A DNA stretch of 46,807 nt, from the NCBI RefSeq assembly GCF_012911925.1, contig NZ_JAAXKY010000042.1, positions 1 to 46,807 on the forward strand. The letters run 5' to 3'. The notes below the pieces were generated by a model. The model was not told the origin of the DNA, made no database searches, and saw only the letters and a list, made by a program, of their open reading frames with translations. The stretch's first letter is position 1; each line of letters starts with the position of its first letter. Shown here piece by piece: positions 1-8,234 of this stretch. This DNA comes from Pseudonocardia xinjiangensis (GTDB lineage: Bacteria; Actinomycetota; Actinomycetes; Mycobacteriales; Pseudonocardiaceae). The translations under genes were made by a program, and so were the position numbers.

Positions 1-310
1 ACCCACCCGCGAGTCGCCCGGTTCGCGTGCGCGAGTCGCCCGGAACCCCGCGGGCGGCGTGATCACCGCGAACCGCACGTGACCGCCCTCCACGGGGCCA
101 TGACGCGCGGCTCGTACCGATCTCCCCCGGCGAGATCCCCACATCGGCCCTCCCCAGGGCGGAAACGCGGATCTCGGACCGATCAACCCCCGCAGTCCGG
201 TGACCATCTGCTGCCGTCCACCGACACGATCGCGCCGCCCAACTCCTCCGCAGTATGACGCGTAACACACATATCGCTCTCTGCGAGCAGGCTCTCACTG
301 GAGGTGACAT
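1..310. other. Upstream region with dispersed-repeat copies; no other gene seen
   Basis: No convincing coding sequence is visible before the small gene at 311. Positions 9-21 and 31-43 carry two identical copies of GCGAGTCGCCCGG spaced 22 bp apart; a related pair in inverted orientation lies at the other end of the window (see the repeat entry at 46768). The last 60 bases are less GC-rich and presumably contain the promoter of the 311 gene, but I cannot assign -35 and -10 boxes with confidence. Confidence 0.5.
9..43 (+). repeat. Paired GCGAGTCGCCCGG repeat
   Basis: Two exact 13-bp copies start at 9 and 31, separated by a 9-bp linker. The same unit, one copy with a C-to-T change, recurs inverted at 46768-46801 with the same 22-bp period. 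This looks like a dispersed intergenic repeat of the genome rather than a local regulatory site. Confidence 0.7.
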
Positions 311-451
311 ATGACGACTGCAATGTGGCTCATCCTGGCGGTAGGGGTGTTCGCCGGGATGTTCATCGGACGCTGGTGGGCCGAGGTCAAGAGGGCCAAC
401 TACGACATGGACAAGACCTGGCAGGCCCGTCGCAACTACCGCGACGGCTGA
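311..451 (+). CDS. 46-residue single-pass membrane protein
   Basis: A short reading frame starts at ATG 311 after a strong GGAGGTG ribosome binding site at 300-306 and ends with TGA at 449-451. The product has one hydrophobic helix at about residues 5-20 (WLILAVGVFAGMFIG), then R-W-W and a basic, polar tail rich in Lys, Arg, Asn and Tyr. By the positive-inside rule the tail should be cytoplasmic. No domain is recognised and no function is proposed. It stands alone, upstream of and convergent with the ROK regulator gene at 520-1722. The good RBS, clean helix and lack of any competing gene make it likely to be real despite its size. Confidence 0.7.
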   Translation: MTTAMWLILAVGVFAGMFIGRWWAEVKRANYDMDKTWQARRNYRDG

Positions 452-519
452 GAACGACCCGACCGCCGAGAAGAACAACCGCTACCCCTGACGCCGCGCC
501 CTGCTCCCCCCGGAAGCGC

Positions 520-1722
520 TCAGACGGTGCCGAGGATCGGTTCGAAGGCCAGCTCGGCCGCGCCGACCAGCTTCGCGTCGCGGCCGAGCGGGCTCGTCTC
601 GATCCGGGTGCCGCCCACGGCACGGCTCACCAGGCTGCGCTCGTGCACCATCGTGCGCACCTCCGCCACCACGGCAGGCGGCAGCGCGGTGAACAGGTCT
701 CCGAGCACCACCAGCTCCGGCGCCATCATGTTCACCACGGTGACGAGCCCGGTGGCGAGCCACTCGGCGAACTCGTCGAGCGGGCCGGGGAGCGGGGCGG
801 TGGCGAGCGACCGGAGCTCCGCCACCAGGACGCCACGGGGGGTGTCCTCGGCGAGCCCGAGAGCGCGGCACAGCGCCGCCTCCCCGACCTCCGTCTCCCA
901 GCAGCCCCGGGACCCGCAGTAACAGGGTCGGCCCCCGGGCCGGACGACGAGGTGGCCGAGCTCGCCGACGTACCCGCGCGTGCCGCGCAGCGGCACCCCG
1001 GCGGAGATCACGCCGCCGCCCACGCCCTTGTCCGCCGAGATGTAGACGAGGTCGTCCACGTCGCGGGCGTCGCCACGGACGTGCTCGGCCAGCGCTCCGA
1101 GCTCGGCGTCGTTCGCCACCTGCACCGGGACCTTCAGCACCGTGACCAGGCGGGCCCCGAGGGAGATGTCGCGCCAGCCCAGGTTGGGGGCCTCGTGCAC
1201 GAACCCGTCGTCACGCCGGACCACACCCGGCACCGACACGCCCACGCCCAGCGCGGTCACCGCCAGCTCGTCGGCGAGCAGCTGCGCCGACTCCGCGACG
1301 TGGGTGATCACCTCGCCCGGTGTCCGGGTGCGGTGGTGCAGGTTCCAGCTGTGCCGGCCGAGCACCTGCCCGCCGATGCCGACCATCGACATCGCCACCT
1401 GCTCCACCCGTACGTCGACGGCGAGCACGACGGCCGCCTCCGGCTCGGGCAACACCATCAGGGAGGGTCGCCCGGCCCCGTTGCGCCGCGCGGGCAGCGC
1501 CTCGGTGACGACACCGCTCTCCGCGAGGCCGTCGACCACCGCCTTGATCGTGCTGCGGTTGAGCCCGAGCTCACTGGCGAGGGTGGCCCGCGTACACGGG
1601 CCGTCGACGTGCAGGCGTCGCAGCAGCGCTGCGCGGTTGTGCCGCCTGGCCTCGTCGGGCCGCGCACCCGCGGTGGCGGCGGACGGGCCGCCGCCACCGT
1701 CGCCACCCCAGGTGCGACTCAC
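520..1722 (-). CDS. ROK-family transcriptional regulator (XylR-like)
   Basis: A 400-residue ROK protein. An N-terminal winged helix-turn-helix lies at about 27-75 (RATLASELGLNRSTIKAVVD), followed by the ROK sugar-kinase-like fold. The ROK zinc signature is complete: G-H at 256-257, then C-Y-C-G at 267-270 and G-C at 273-274. Start is GTG at 1720-1722, overlapping the permease stop by 4 nt (GTGA), so it is translationally coupled to the transport genes. In this family such a protein represses a sugar operon and releases DNA on binding the sugar; here the obvious target is the transporter operon it belongs to. Ligand not determined from sequence; xylose is inferred from the binding protein. Confidence 0.9.
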   Translation of the reverse strand: MSRTWGGDGGGGPSAATAGARPDEARRHNRAALLRRLHVDGPCTRATLASELGLNRSTIKAVVDGLAESGVVTEALPARRNGAGRPSLMVLPEPEAAVVLAVDVRVEQVAMSMVGIGGQVLGRHSWNLHHRTRTPGEVITHVAESAQLLADELAVTALGVGVSVPGVVRRDDGFVHEAPNLGWRDISLGARLVTVLKVPVQVANDAELGALAEHVRGDARDVDDLVYISADKGVGGGVISAGVPLRGTRGYVGELGHLVVRPGGRPCYCGSRGCWETEVGEAALCRALGLAEDTPRGVLVAELRSLATAPLPGPLDEFAEWLATGLVTVVNMMAPELVVLGDLFTALPPAVVAEVRTMVHERSLVSRAVGGTRIETSPLGRDAKLVGAAELAFEPILGTV

Positions 1723-3194
1723 CTGCCGGCGACCGCCGAGCGCCGCCGCGACAGCACGTCCACCCCCGCAGCCAGGAGCAGCACGATCCCGTTGACGAGG
1801 AAGACCACGGACGCGGGCTGCCCGAGCAGGCCGAGACCGTTGTTGACCATGGCCAGCACCGCACCACCGATCACGGCGTTGCTGATCCGGCCACGGCCGC
1901 CGAACAGCGACGTGCCACCGATGACGGCGCCACCGACCGCGAACAGCAGGGTGTTGCCCCCACCCGCGCTCGGCGACACCGACCCGACCTTCGACGAGTA
2001 GACGATGGCGCCGATCGCCGCGAACGCCGTGGAGATGACGAACACGGCGGCCCGGATGCGGACCACGTCGATACCGGCGCGGCGCGCGGCCTCCCGGTTG
2101 CCGCCGACGGCGTACACGTGCCGGCCGAAACGGGTGCGGTCGAGCACGTAGGTGCCGGCGACGAGGAGCACGAGCACGAGCGGCACCACGTAGGGCACGC
2201 CCGAGATCGGGAGCTGACCCGGGGAGCGGTTCACCGTGAGCAGGTAGGTCGCCACGGCGGCGAGCACCACCACGGCGATCGTCTTGATCAGCACCAGGCC
2301 CGTCGGCTGGGCGACGAGCCCGAGCTTGCGGCGGGAGACCTGGCGGTTGAGCATGACCGCCGCATAACCACCGGCGGCCACGACGAACAGGATCCAGCTG
2401 CCGAGCGTGGAGAGGTTGCCGTTGGCCACGGCGGCGATCACGGGGTCGCGCAGACCCAGCGTGCCGCCGTCACCGATCAGCTGCAGGATCACGCCCTGCC
2501 AGGCGATGAACAACGCCAGCGTCACGACGAACGACGGCATGCCGACCTTCGCGACGAGGAAGCCGGTGAGACAGCCGATCACCACCCCGACCAGGACGGC
2601 GAGCAGCATCTCGAGCCACGGGTTCGGGGGGAACCCGATGACCAGGAGCAGCAGCGCACCCGCGGAGGCGATCGCGCCAGCCCAGATCTTCAGCAGCACC
2701 GCCAGCACGATCGCGACGACGATGACCACCGCGAAGAGCAGGAACACGGGGGTGCCCATCGCACCGAGCAGGTTGCCGTTGCTCACCAGGTGCAGCGCCA
2801 TGACCGAGGCGGTGAGGCCGGACGCGGTGCCTGCCGCGAGGTCGATCTCGCCGGTGAGCAGCACGAACACCAGGCCCATCGCGATGATGGTCTGCCCGGC
2901 GCCCTGCTGGAGCAGGTTGGCCAGGTTCAGCAGGCTCGGGAACGTGTCCGGCGCGAGCGCGGTGAAGAGGATGAACAGGGCCAGCAGGCCGAGCAGGGCA
3001 GGCAGGGCGCCGAGGTCACCGCTGCGCAGGCTCACCAGGTAGCCGCGGATCGCCTCACCCGTGGACTTCGCGGTGGTGTCGATGCCGAAGTCGGCCGCGC
3101 GTGACGAGGCCGGCGCCGCGCGCTCGGCCGCGCTCGTCGCCGGGGACTTCTGTTCCGTCTGGGCCTTCTCGGGGCCCTCGGTGGGTGCCGTCAT
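1719..3194 (-). CDS. xylH: Sugar ABC transporter permease (XylH-like)
   Basis: A 491-residue polytopic membrane protein of the BPD_transp_2 (RbsC/XylH) family. About 65 polar N-terminal residues precede the hydrophobic segments. Family features are visible: LTGEIDLAAGT in the first half and, near the C-terminus, the cytoplasmic coupling segment YAVGGNREAARRAGI followed by GGTSLFGGRG. XylH proteins usually have more helices than RbsC, and the length here fits. Start is ATG at 3192-3194; its A is shared with the ATPase stop (TGATG), giving one-base overlap and tight coupling. It forms the membrane channel of the importer with the ATPase and lipoprotein encoded upstream. Confidence 0.9.
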   Translation of the reverse strand: MTAPTEGPEKAQTEQKSPATSAAERAAPASSRAADFGIDTTAKSTGEAIRGYLVSLRSGDLGALPALLGLLALFILFTALAPDTFPSLLNLANLLQQGAGQTIIAMGLVFVLLTGEIDLAAGTASGLTASVMALHLVSNGNLLGAMGTPVFLLFAVVIVVAIVLAVLLKIWAGAIASAGALLLLVIGFPPNPWLEMLLAVLVGVVIGCLTGFLVAKVGMPSFVVTLALFIAWQGVILQLIGDGGTLGLRDPVIAAVANGNLSTLGSWILFVVAAGGYAAVMLNRQVSRRKLGLVAQPTGLVLIKTIAVVVLAAVATYLLTVNRSPGQLPISGVPYVVPLVLVLLVAGTYVLDRTRFGRHVYAVGGNREAARRAGIDVVRIRAAVFVISTAFAAIGAIVYSSKVGSVSPSAGGGNTLLFAVGGAVIGGTSLFGGRGRISNAVIGGAVLAMVNNGLGLLGQPASVVFLVNGIVLLLAAGVDVLSRRRSAVAGR

Positions 3195-3967
3195 CAGACC
3201 GTCACGCTTTCGGGTCGCTGCAGGCCGAGATCCCCGGAACGGCCCGCGGTGATCAGCTCGACGGCCTGCGTGTTGGTGATGTCCTTGGTGGGCACCTGGG
3301 CCACCATGCGGCCCAGGTACAGGGTGGCGATGCGGTCGGAGACCTCGAAGACGTCAGCCATGTTGTGGCTGATCAGCACGACGCCGAGGCCCTGCTCGGC
3401 GAGTCGCCTGATGAGGTCGAGCACCTGACGGGTCTGGGCGACGCCCAGCGCAGCCGTCGGCTCGTCGAGCAGCACCACCTTGGAGTCCCAGAGCACGGCC
3501 TTGGCGATGGCGACGGTCTGCCGCTGCCCACCGGACAGGGCCGCGACCGGCATCCGGACGGACGTCACGGTGCGCACGGACAGCGACGCGAGGGTCCGCC
3601 GGGCGGCCTGCTCCATGTCGGCCTCGTCGAGCAGCCACGACTTGCCGCGCTCCCGGCCGAGGAACATGTTCTGGACGATGTCGAGGTTGTCCGCCAGCGC
3701 GAGGTCCTGGTAGACGACCTCGATGCCGAGCTTCGCGGCGTCGGTGGGCGCGTTCAGCGTCACCGGGCTGCCGTTGAACACCACGTCGCCGCTGTCGATC
3801 GGGTGGATCCCGGCGACACACTTCACGAGCGTCGACTTGCCGGCGCCGTTGTCCCCGACGAGTGCGGTGACCTCGCCGGCGCGGACGGTGAGGTCCACGT
3901 CGTGCAGCACCTGGACGGCGCCGAAGCTCTTGTTCACCCCGCGCAGCTGCAGGATCGGGTCAGTCAT
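3194..3967 (-). CDS. xylG: Sugar ABC transporter ATP-binding protein, single domain
   Basis: A 257-residue ABC ATPase with Walker A GDNGAGKST (38-46), Q-loop Gln87, signature LSGGQ (144-148), Walker B VVLLDEP (164-170) and switch His201. E. coli XylG and RbsA have two fused ATPase domains (about 500 residues); this protein has one, a form common for xylose-type systems of actinobacteria, and would act as a homodimer. ATG start at 3965-3967. Its ribosome binding site GGAGGT lies inside a perfect 6-bp hairpin (3971-3985), and a 15-bp inverted repeat lies further upstream, so translation or transcription into this gene may be throttled relative to the binding-protein gene. Confidence 0.9.
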   Translation of the reverse strand: MTDPILQLRGVNKSFGAVQVLHDVDLTVRAGEVTALVGDNGAGKSTLVKCVAGIHPIDSGDVVFNGSPVTLNAPTDAAKLGIEVVYQDLALADNLDIVQNMFLGRERGKSWLLDEADMEQAARRTLASLSVRTVTSVRMPVAALSGGQRQTVAIAKAVLWDSKVVLLDEPTAALGVAQTRQVLDLIRRLAEQGLGVVLISHNMADVFEVSDRIATLYLGRMVAQVPTKDITNTQAVELITAGRSGDLGLQRPESVTV

Positions 3968-3970
3968 GCG

Positions 3971-4038
3971 GGCACCTCCGGTGCCCGTGCGCGGGTGCCG
4001 CCCCCCGGTGCCCTACCGGACGACGGCACCCGCGCACG
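3971..4038 (-). promoter_or_regulatory. Intra-operon hairpins between binding protein and ATPase
   Basis: Two perfect inverted repeats fill the gap between the lipoprotein stop (4050) and the ATPase start (3967). The large one pairs 3986-4000 (CGTGCGCGGGTGCCG) with 4024-4038 over a 23-nt loop. The small one, GGCACC/GGTGCC at 3971-3976 and 3980-3985, holds the ATPase Shine-Dalgarno in its loop and 3' arm. No T-tract follows, so this is more likely a processing or attenuation element than a full terminator. It fits the usual need for more binding protein than ATPase. Confidence 0.6.
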
Positions 4039-4049
4039 AGGGTCGAGTG

Positions 4050-5165
4050 TTACTTGATACCGAGCTGGTCGCAGGCGGCCTGAGTGGCGGGCACGCAGAT
4101 CTCCGACGCCTTGACGGCACCGGCGTCGACCACGGTCTTGACGTTGTCCTTGGTGATGAGCTGCGGCGTGAGCAGCACCGACTTGACGTCGCGGTTGCCC
4201 TTCGGGTCCTTCTCGGTCTGCGTCGCGATCGCGTCGGCGGCGGCCGTGTCACCCTTCGCCAGTGCGGCGGCGAGCTTGGCGGTGGCCTCGGCCTCCTGGT
4301 CGATCGGCTTGTAGACCGTCATGTACTGGTCGCCGCGCAGGATGGCCTGCAGGCCGTCGGGGGTGGCGTCCTGGCCGGTCACCGGGACCTTGCCGTTGAG
4401 GCCGTACTTGGTGAGCACGGTGATGATCGCGCCCGCCAGGCCGTCGTTGGCGGCGACGACGCCGTCGACCTTGCCGCCGTTACTCGTGAGGATCTGCTCG
4501 AACGTGGTGCCGCCCTGCTGGTTGTCCCAGTTGTCGATGGGCTGCGACTGCACCAGCTTGAGGGTGCCGTTGTCGTACAGCGGCTTGAGGATGTTCTCCT
4601 GGCCGTTGTGGAACAGGGTGGCGTTGTTGTCGGTGGGAGCGCCCTCGATCTCGATCACCTGGCCGCCCTGCTTGCCGGTGAGCGCCTGGGCGAGACCCTG
4701 GCCCTGCAGCTCGCCGACCTTGGTGTTGTCGAACGAGACGTAGTAGTCGCTGGTGCCGCCGAGGTTGAGGCGGTCGTAGTCGATCACGGGGATGCCCTGG
4801 GCCTTGGCCTTCGCGGCGACGGCGGCCCCGGACTCACTGCTGATCGACGCGATGACCAGCACCTTGACCCCGCTGGAGATCATTCCGTCTGCGAGTGTCG
4901 AGAACTTCTGCTCGTCACCCTGCGCGTTCTGGATGTCGGCGTCGAGGCCCTGGGCCTGCATCGCCGCCGTGAGGAGCGGCTTGTCGAAGCCCTCCCAGCG
5001 GGCGGAGCTGGCCGTCTCGGGGAGGATCACCCCGACCTTGACCCCGCCGGCCGGAGCAGAGCTCGCGGACGGCGCGGACGGGGCGGCGGCGTTCTGACCG
5101 CACGCGGCGAGCGTGAGGGCGAGCCCCAGCCCCGCGGCCGCGATCGCGGCTCTCCTGATGCGCAT
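4050..5165 (-). CDS. xylF: Xylose-type ABC transporter substrate-binding lipoprotein
   Basis: A 371-residue periplasmic-binding-protein type 1 lipoprotein. I start it at ATG 5163-5165 because GGAAGGA sits just upstream and the product then begins with a proper lipoprotein signal: MRIRR, a hydrophobic stretch, and lipobox L-A-A-C with Cys near residue 21. A Ser/Ala/Pro linker precedes the sugar-binding domain. Segments typical of XylF are visible: SARWEGFDKPLL, IPVIDYDRL, FDNTKVGELQG and GAPTDNNATLFHNG. It captures the sugar outside the membrane and delivers it to the permease. First gene of a four-gene minus-strand operon. Xylose is the likely substrate but related sugars cannot be excluded. 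Confidence 0.9.
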   Translation of the reverse strand: MRIRRAAIAAAGLGLALTLAACGQNAAAPSAPSASSAPAGGVKVGVILPETASSARWEGFDKPLLTAAMQAQGLDADIQNAQGDEQKFSTLADGMISSGVKVLVIASISSESGAAVAAKAKAQGIPVIDYDRLNLGGTSDYYVSFDNTKVGELQGQGLAQALTGKQGGQVIEIEGAPTDNNATLFHNGQENILKPLYDNGTLKLVQSQPIDNWDNQQGGTTFEQILTSNGGKVDGVVAANDGLAGAIITVLTKYGLNGKVPVTGQDATPDGLQAILRGDQYMTVYKPIDQEAEATAKLAAALAKGDTAAADAIATQTEKDPKGNRDVKSVLLTPQLITKDNVKTVVDAGAVKASEICVPATQAACDQLGIK

Positions 5166-5212
5166 TGATCGTCCTTCCACAGCGTCGGGGATCCCCGCGG
5201 GTGCGGGGGAAT

Positions 5213-5254
5213 GTTGTGACGGACAACGTATGTCCCCCAACGGAGTGGCGCCAA
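5213..5254 (-). promoter_or_regulatory. Promoter and operator of the sugar transporter operon
   Basis: On the minus strand, TTGGCG (5249-5254) and TACGTT (5225-5230) are separated by 18 bp and form a plausible -35/-10 pair. An inverted repeat GTTGT-N5-ACAAC (5213-5227) starts within the -10 box and covers the expected transcription start, the right place for a repressor site. The ROK protein of this operon is the natural candidate to bind it. A second perfect palindrome, TCCCCGC/GCGGGGA (5192-5209), lies in the leader and may form an RNA hairpin. Confidence 0.5.
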
Positions 5255-5376
5255 GCACACTGGATCGTTCAAGTCGTCACTGTGAGGTCACGATTCCGTG
5301 ACGACCACCCGAGTTTGTTGTCGCGGTCACCCTGAGTGGCAGAAAACAGTGTGATCCGGGGGCGACCCGCGTCCGT

Positions 5377-5441
5377 CCGGATTGCGGCAGGGTCCGGTTC
5401 CTCCCGCCCTATTGCGGGAAAGTGGCTCTGCCGCAATCCGG
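5377..5441 (+). promoter_or_regulatory. Nested inverted repeats in the leader of the CocE-type hydrolase gene
   Basis: A perfect 14-bp inverted repeat, CCGGATTGCGGCAG at 5377-5390 and its complement at 5428-5441, encloses a second hairpin TCCCGC/GCGGGA (5402-5407, 5414-5419). The heptamer ATTGCGG occurs three times: 5381-5387, 5411-5417, and inverted at 5430-5436. The element ends 44 nt before the start codon at 5486. It could be a structured RNA leader or a three-site operator; the sequence alone does not decide. Confidence 0.55.
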
Positions 5442-5485
5442 CGCCGGCACTCCCCGCCGCGCCCCGGCTCACGACGAGGAGAGCG

Positions 5486-7165
5486 ATGACGACGACGGTC
5501 GAGTCGAGCCCTGACACCAGCCCACCCGGCCGCGGCGCGCGGCTCGTCGACCGGATGGTCTCCGCGCTGGTGCTGCGCCGGCCCGAGGAGTCGGGGTACA
5601 CGGTCACCCGCGGGCTGCGCGTGCCGATGCGCGACGGCATCGACCTCGTCGCCGACCTCTACTCACCGACCACCACACCCGCGCTCGGCACGGTGCTCGT
5701 CCGCGGTCCGTACGGCCGGGGATCGATCTACGCCCTGTTCTCCGCGCGGCTGTACGCGGCCCGCGGTTACCACGTGCTGCTGCAGAGCTGCCGGGGCACG
5801 TTCGGCTCCGGCGACGTGTTCACCCCGATGCGGCACGAGATCGCCGACGGCCACGACACGGTGGCCTGGATGCGGGAGCAACCCTGGTTCGACGGGCGGC
5901 TCGCGACGCTCGGACCGTCCTACCTCGGGTTCACGCAGTGGGCGCTGCTCATGGATCCGCCGCCGGAACTGCGGACGGCGGTGGTGACCATGGCCCCGCA
6001 CGACTTCCACCGCGCGGTGCACGGCGCCGGCGCGTTCTCCCTCGGCGACTTCTTCGGGTGGAGCGAGATGGTGGCCCACCAGGAGGTGGCCACCGGCGGG
6101 CAGGCGCTCCTGCGCGCCGTGACGGCGGCCCGTCGCCTGCGGCCCGCCTTCCACGACCTGCCGCTCGTCTCCGCCGGGCAGGCGCTGCTCTCCGGCCGCG
6201 CACCCTGGTACCCGGACTGGGCGTCCCGGCCGGACGCGGACGACCCGTTCTGGGAGAACATGCGGCTCGACGCCGCGCTCGACCGGGTGCAGGTCCCGGT
6301 GCTGGTGATCGGCGGCTGGCAGGACCTGTTCCTCGACCAGACCCTCGCCGGGTACGAGCACCTGCACCGCCGCGGGGTCGACGTCGGCCTGACCATCGGG
6401 CCCTGGACCCACACCGACCTGGCGGGGAAGGGAAGCGGCGTCATCGCCCGCGAGACCCTCGACTGGCTGGGTGAGCACCTGGCCGGCCGGCCCGGCACGC
6501 GCAGGCCCGCGCCCGTCCGCATCCACGTGGGTGGTGCCGACGGTGGCTGGCGGGGCCTGCCGGAGTGGCCGCCGCCGCCCGGCAGCCAGGTGCTGCACCT
6601 GCAGCCCGCCGGCGCGCTCGGCAGTGCCGCACCGGCTGCGGGCGCCCTCCCCGTCATGTTCACCTACAACCCCGACCACCCGACCCCGTCGGTCGGTGGC
6701 CGGGTACTGGCCGGAGGCAGTGGCGTGCGGGACAACCGCGCGCTCGAGGCCCGGCCGGACGTCGTGACGTTCACCGGGCCGCCGCTCCCTGCTGACCTGG
6801 AGGTCGTCGGGAGCCCCGTGGTGGAGCTCGCCCACACCAGCGACAACCCGCACGCCGACCTGTTCGTCCGCATCTGCGACGTGGACGCGAAGGGCCGTTC
6901 GCGCAACGTCTCCGACGGTTTCGTGCGGCTCGTCGACGCGGACCGGGCAGATCGGGTCGTGCGGGTGGACCTCGACGCGATGGCCCACCGGTTCGCGGCG
7001 GGGCACCGGATCCGGCTGCTGGTGGCGGGCGGCGCCCACCCGCGCTTCGCCCGCAACCTCGGTACGGACGAGCCGGCCGCCGACGGCATGCGGACACTCC
7101 CGTCACACCGGACGATCGCGGTGGACGGCCGCTCACGCGTGGTGCTCCCGGTGGCGGCCCCCTGA
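5486..7165 (+). CDS. CocE/NonD family hydrolase (X-Pro dipeptidyl-peptidase type)
   Basis: A 559-residue serine hydrolase of the cocaine esterase / S15 family. The alpha/beta-hydrolase core holds nucleophile Ser145 in G-P-S-Y-L-G, acid Asp280 in GGWQDLF and His309 in GPWTHTD, so the triad is complete. The C-terminal third is the jelly-roll domain of the family (LEVVGSPVVELAH, then ADLFVRICDVD). ATG 5486 follows GAGGAGA; an upstream in-frame extension lacks an RBS and falls in the structured leader. No signal peptide, so probably cytoplasmic. These enzymes cleave esters or amides of varied substrates; the actual substrate is unknown. It is divergent from the sugar transporter operon. Confidence 0.9.
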   Translation: MTTTVESSPDTSPPGRGARLVDRMVSALVLRRPEESGYTVTRGLRVPMRDGIDLVADLYSPTTTPALGTVLVRGPYGRGSIYALFSARLYAARGYHVLLQSCRGTFGSGDVFTPMRHEIADGHDTVAWMREQPWFDGRLATLGPSYLGFTQWALLMDPPPELRTAVVTMAPHDFHRAVHGAGAFSLGDFFGWSEMVAHQEVATGGQALLRAVTAARRLRPAFHDLPLVSAGQALLSGRAPWYPDWASRPDADDPFWENMRLDAALDRVQVPVLVIGGWQDLFLDQTLAGYEHLHRRGVDVGLTIGPWTHTDLAGKGSGVIARETLDWLGEHLAGRPGTRRPAPVRIHVGGADGGWRGLPEWPPPPGSQVLHLQPAGALGSAAPAAGALPVMFTYNPDHPTPSVGGRVLAGGSGVRDNRALEARPDVVTFTGPPLPADLEVVGSPVVELAHTSDNPHADLFVRICDVDAKGRSRNVSDGFVRLVDADRADRVVRVDLDAMAHRFAAGHRIRLLVAGGAHPRFARNLGTDEPAADGMRTLPSHRTIAVDGRSRVVLPVAAP

Positions 7166-7251
7166 CGGTCAGAGGGCGGTCGAGCCACAAGTGACACAGA
7201 TGCGGCCACGACCGGCCGGTGGGTGGCAGATCCCGGCCTAGCCTGGACGTC

Positions 7252-8234
7252 GTGCCCCCCACCCCACCCGGACAGCGGCGGGCGATCGCCGTGCTGGTCT
7301 TCGACGGTGTGCGGCTGCTCGACGTCACCGGACCGCTCGAGGTGTTCGACGTGGCCCGGTCGATGGGGGCGCCCTACGACGTGGTGGTGTGCTCGCCGGA
7401 CGGCGCGGACGTCACCACCTCCAGCGGCCTGCGCCTGGGCGTCACCCGACCGGCCGGAGCGGTGGGTGTCGTCGACACCCTGGTCGTGCCGGGCGGGGAG
7501 GTGCTGGTGGAGAGCGGGGCCCCGCCGGAGCTCCTCGACGCGGTCCGGCTGCTCGCCCCGGGTGCGCGGCGGGTGACGTCGGTCTGCGCCGGGTCGTTCG
7601 CGCTCGGCAGCCTCGGGCTGCTGGACGGGCTGCGCGCCACCACCCACTGGCGGCACACGGCCGAGCTCGCGCGCCGCTTTCCCACCGTCGCCGTGGACCA
7701 CGAGGCGATCTACGTCCGCGACGGCCGGCAGGGGTGATCGCCGGGATCGACCTCGCACTCGCGCTGGTCGAGGAGGACGAGGGCGACGAACTGGCGCACC
7801 GGATCGGCCAGGACATGGTGGTGTTCATGCGCCGTCGCGGCGCTCAGCCCCAGCTGTCGGTGCCGGCCCGCACCGCCCGGCCGCGCCGCGGCCTGTTCCG
7901 TGACCTGTGCGACCACGTGGCCGCCGACCCCGGCGCCGACCACAGCCTGCCCGCCCTCGCCCGGCACGTCGGGCTGAGCGTCCGGCACCTGAGCCGCCTC
8001 TTCAAGGAGGAGGTCGGCGCCACGCCGGCGGAGTACGTCAGCTCGGTGCGGCTGGAGGCCGCCACGGCGCTCATCCTCGCCGGCGAGAGCATTGCCGCCG
8101 CGGCCCGGCGCAGCGGTCTGGGCAGCGAGGAGACGCTGCGACGGGCCCTGCGGCGCAGTCAGCCCCGGCCCGGCTCCGCCGCGGGGCGGCACCCGGCCGC
8201 ACCGGTCAGGCGGGCGGGATGTTGTGGTTGTTGA
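7252..8234 (+). pseudogene. DJ-1/PfpI-AraC family regulator, frameshifted
   Basis: The first part (7252-7737) encodes a DJ-1/PfpI-like GATase1 domain: AVLVFDGVRLLDVTGPLEVF and, later, TSVCAGSFALG. It stops at TGA 7735-7737 after IYVRDGRQG. The protein resumes in another frame with GVIAGIDLALALVEED and an AraC-type double HTH (LPALARHVGLSVRHLSRLFK, EYVSSVRLEAA, then RRSGLGSEETLRRAL). Intact relatives have a few residues (often a T-S-A-like stretch) between the two parts, so a small deletion that is not a multiple of three fits. The C-terminus after RRAL also looks abnormal. Start GTG 7252 lies 7 nt after TAGCCT (7239-7244), a leaderless arrangement. True decay and a sequencing error cannot be distinguished here. 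Confidence 0.8.

Noticed and set aside
304..2001. A long plus-strand frame covering the ROK regulator and permease genes
   Set aside because: Antisense shadow caused by high GC; the true small gene starts at 311 in another frame with a strong RBS.
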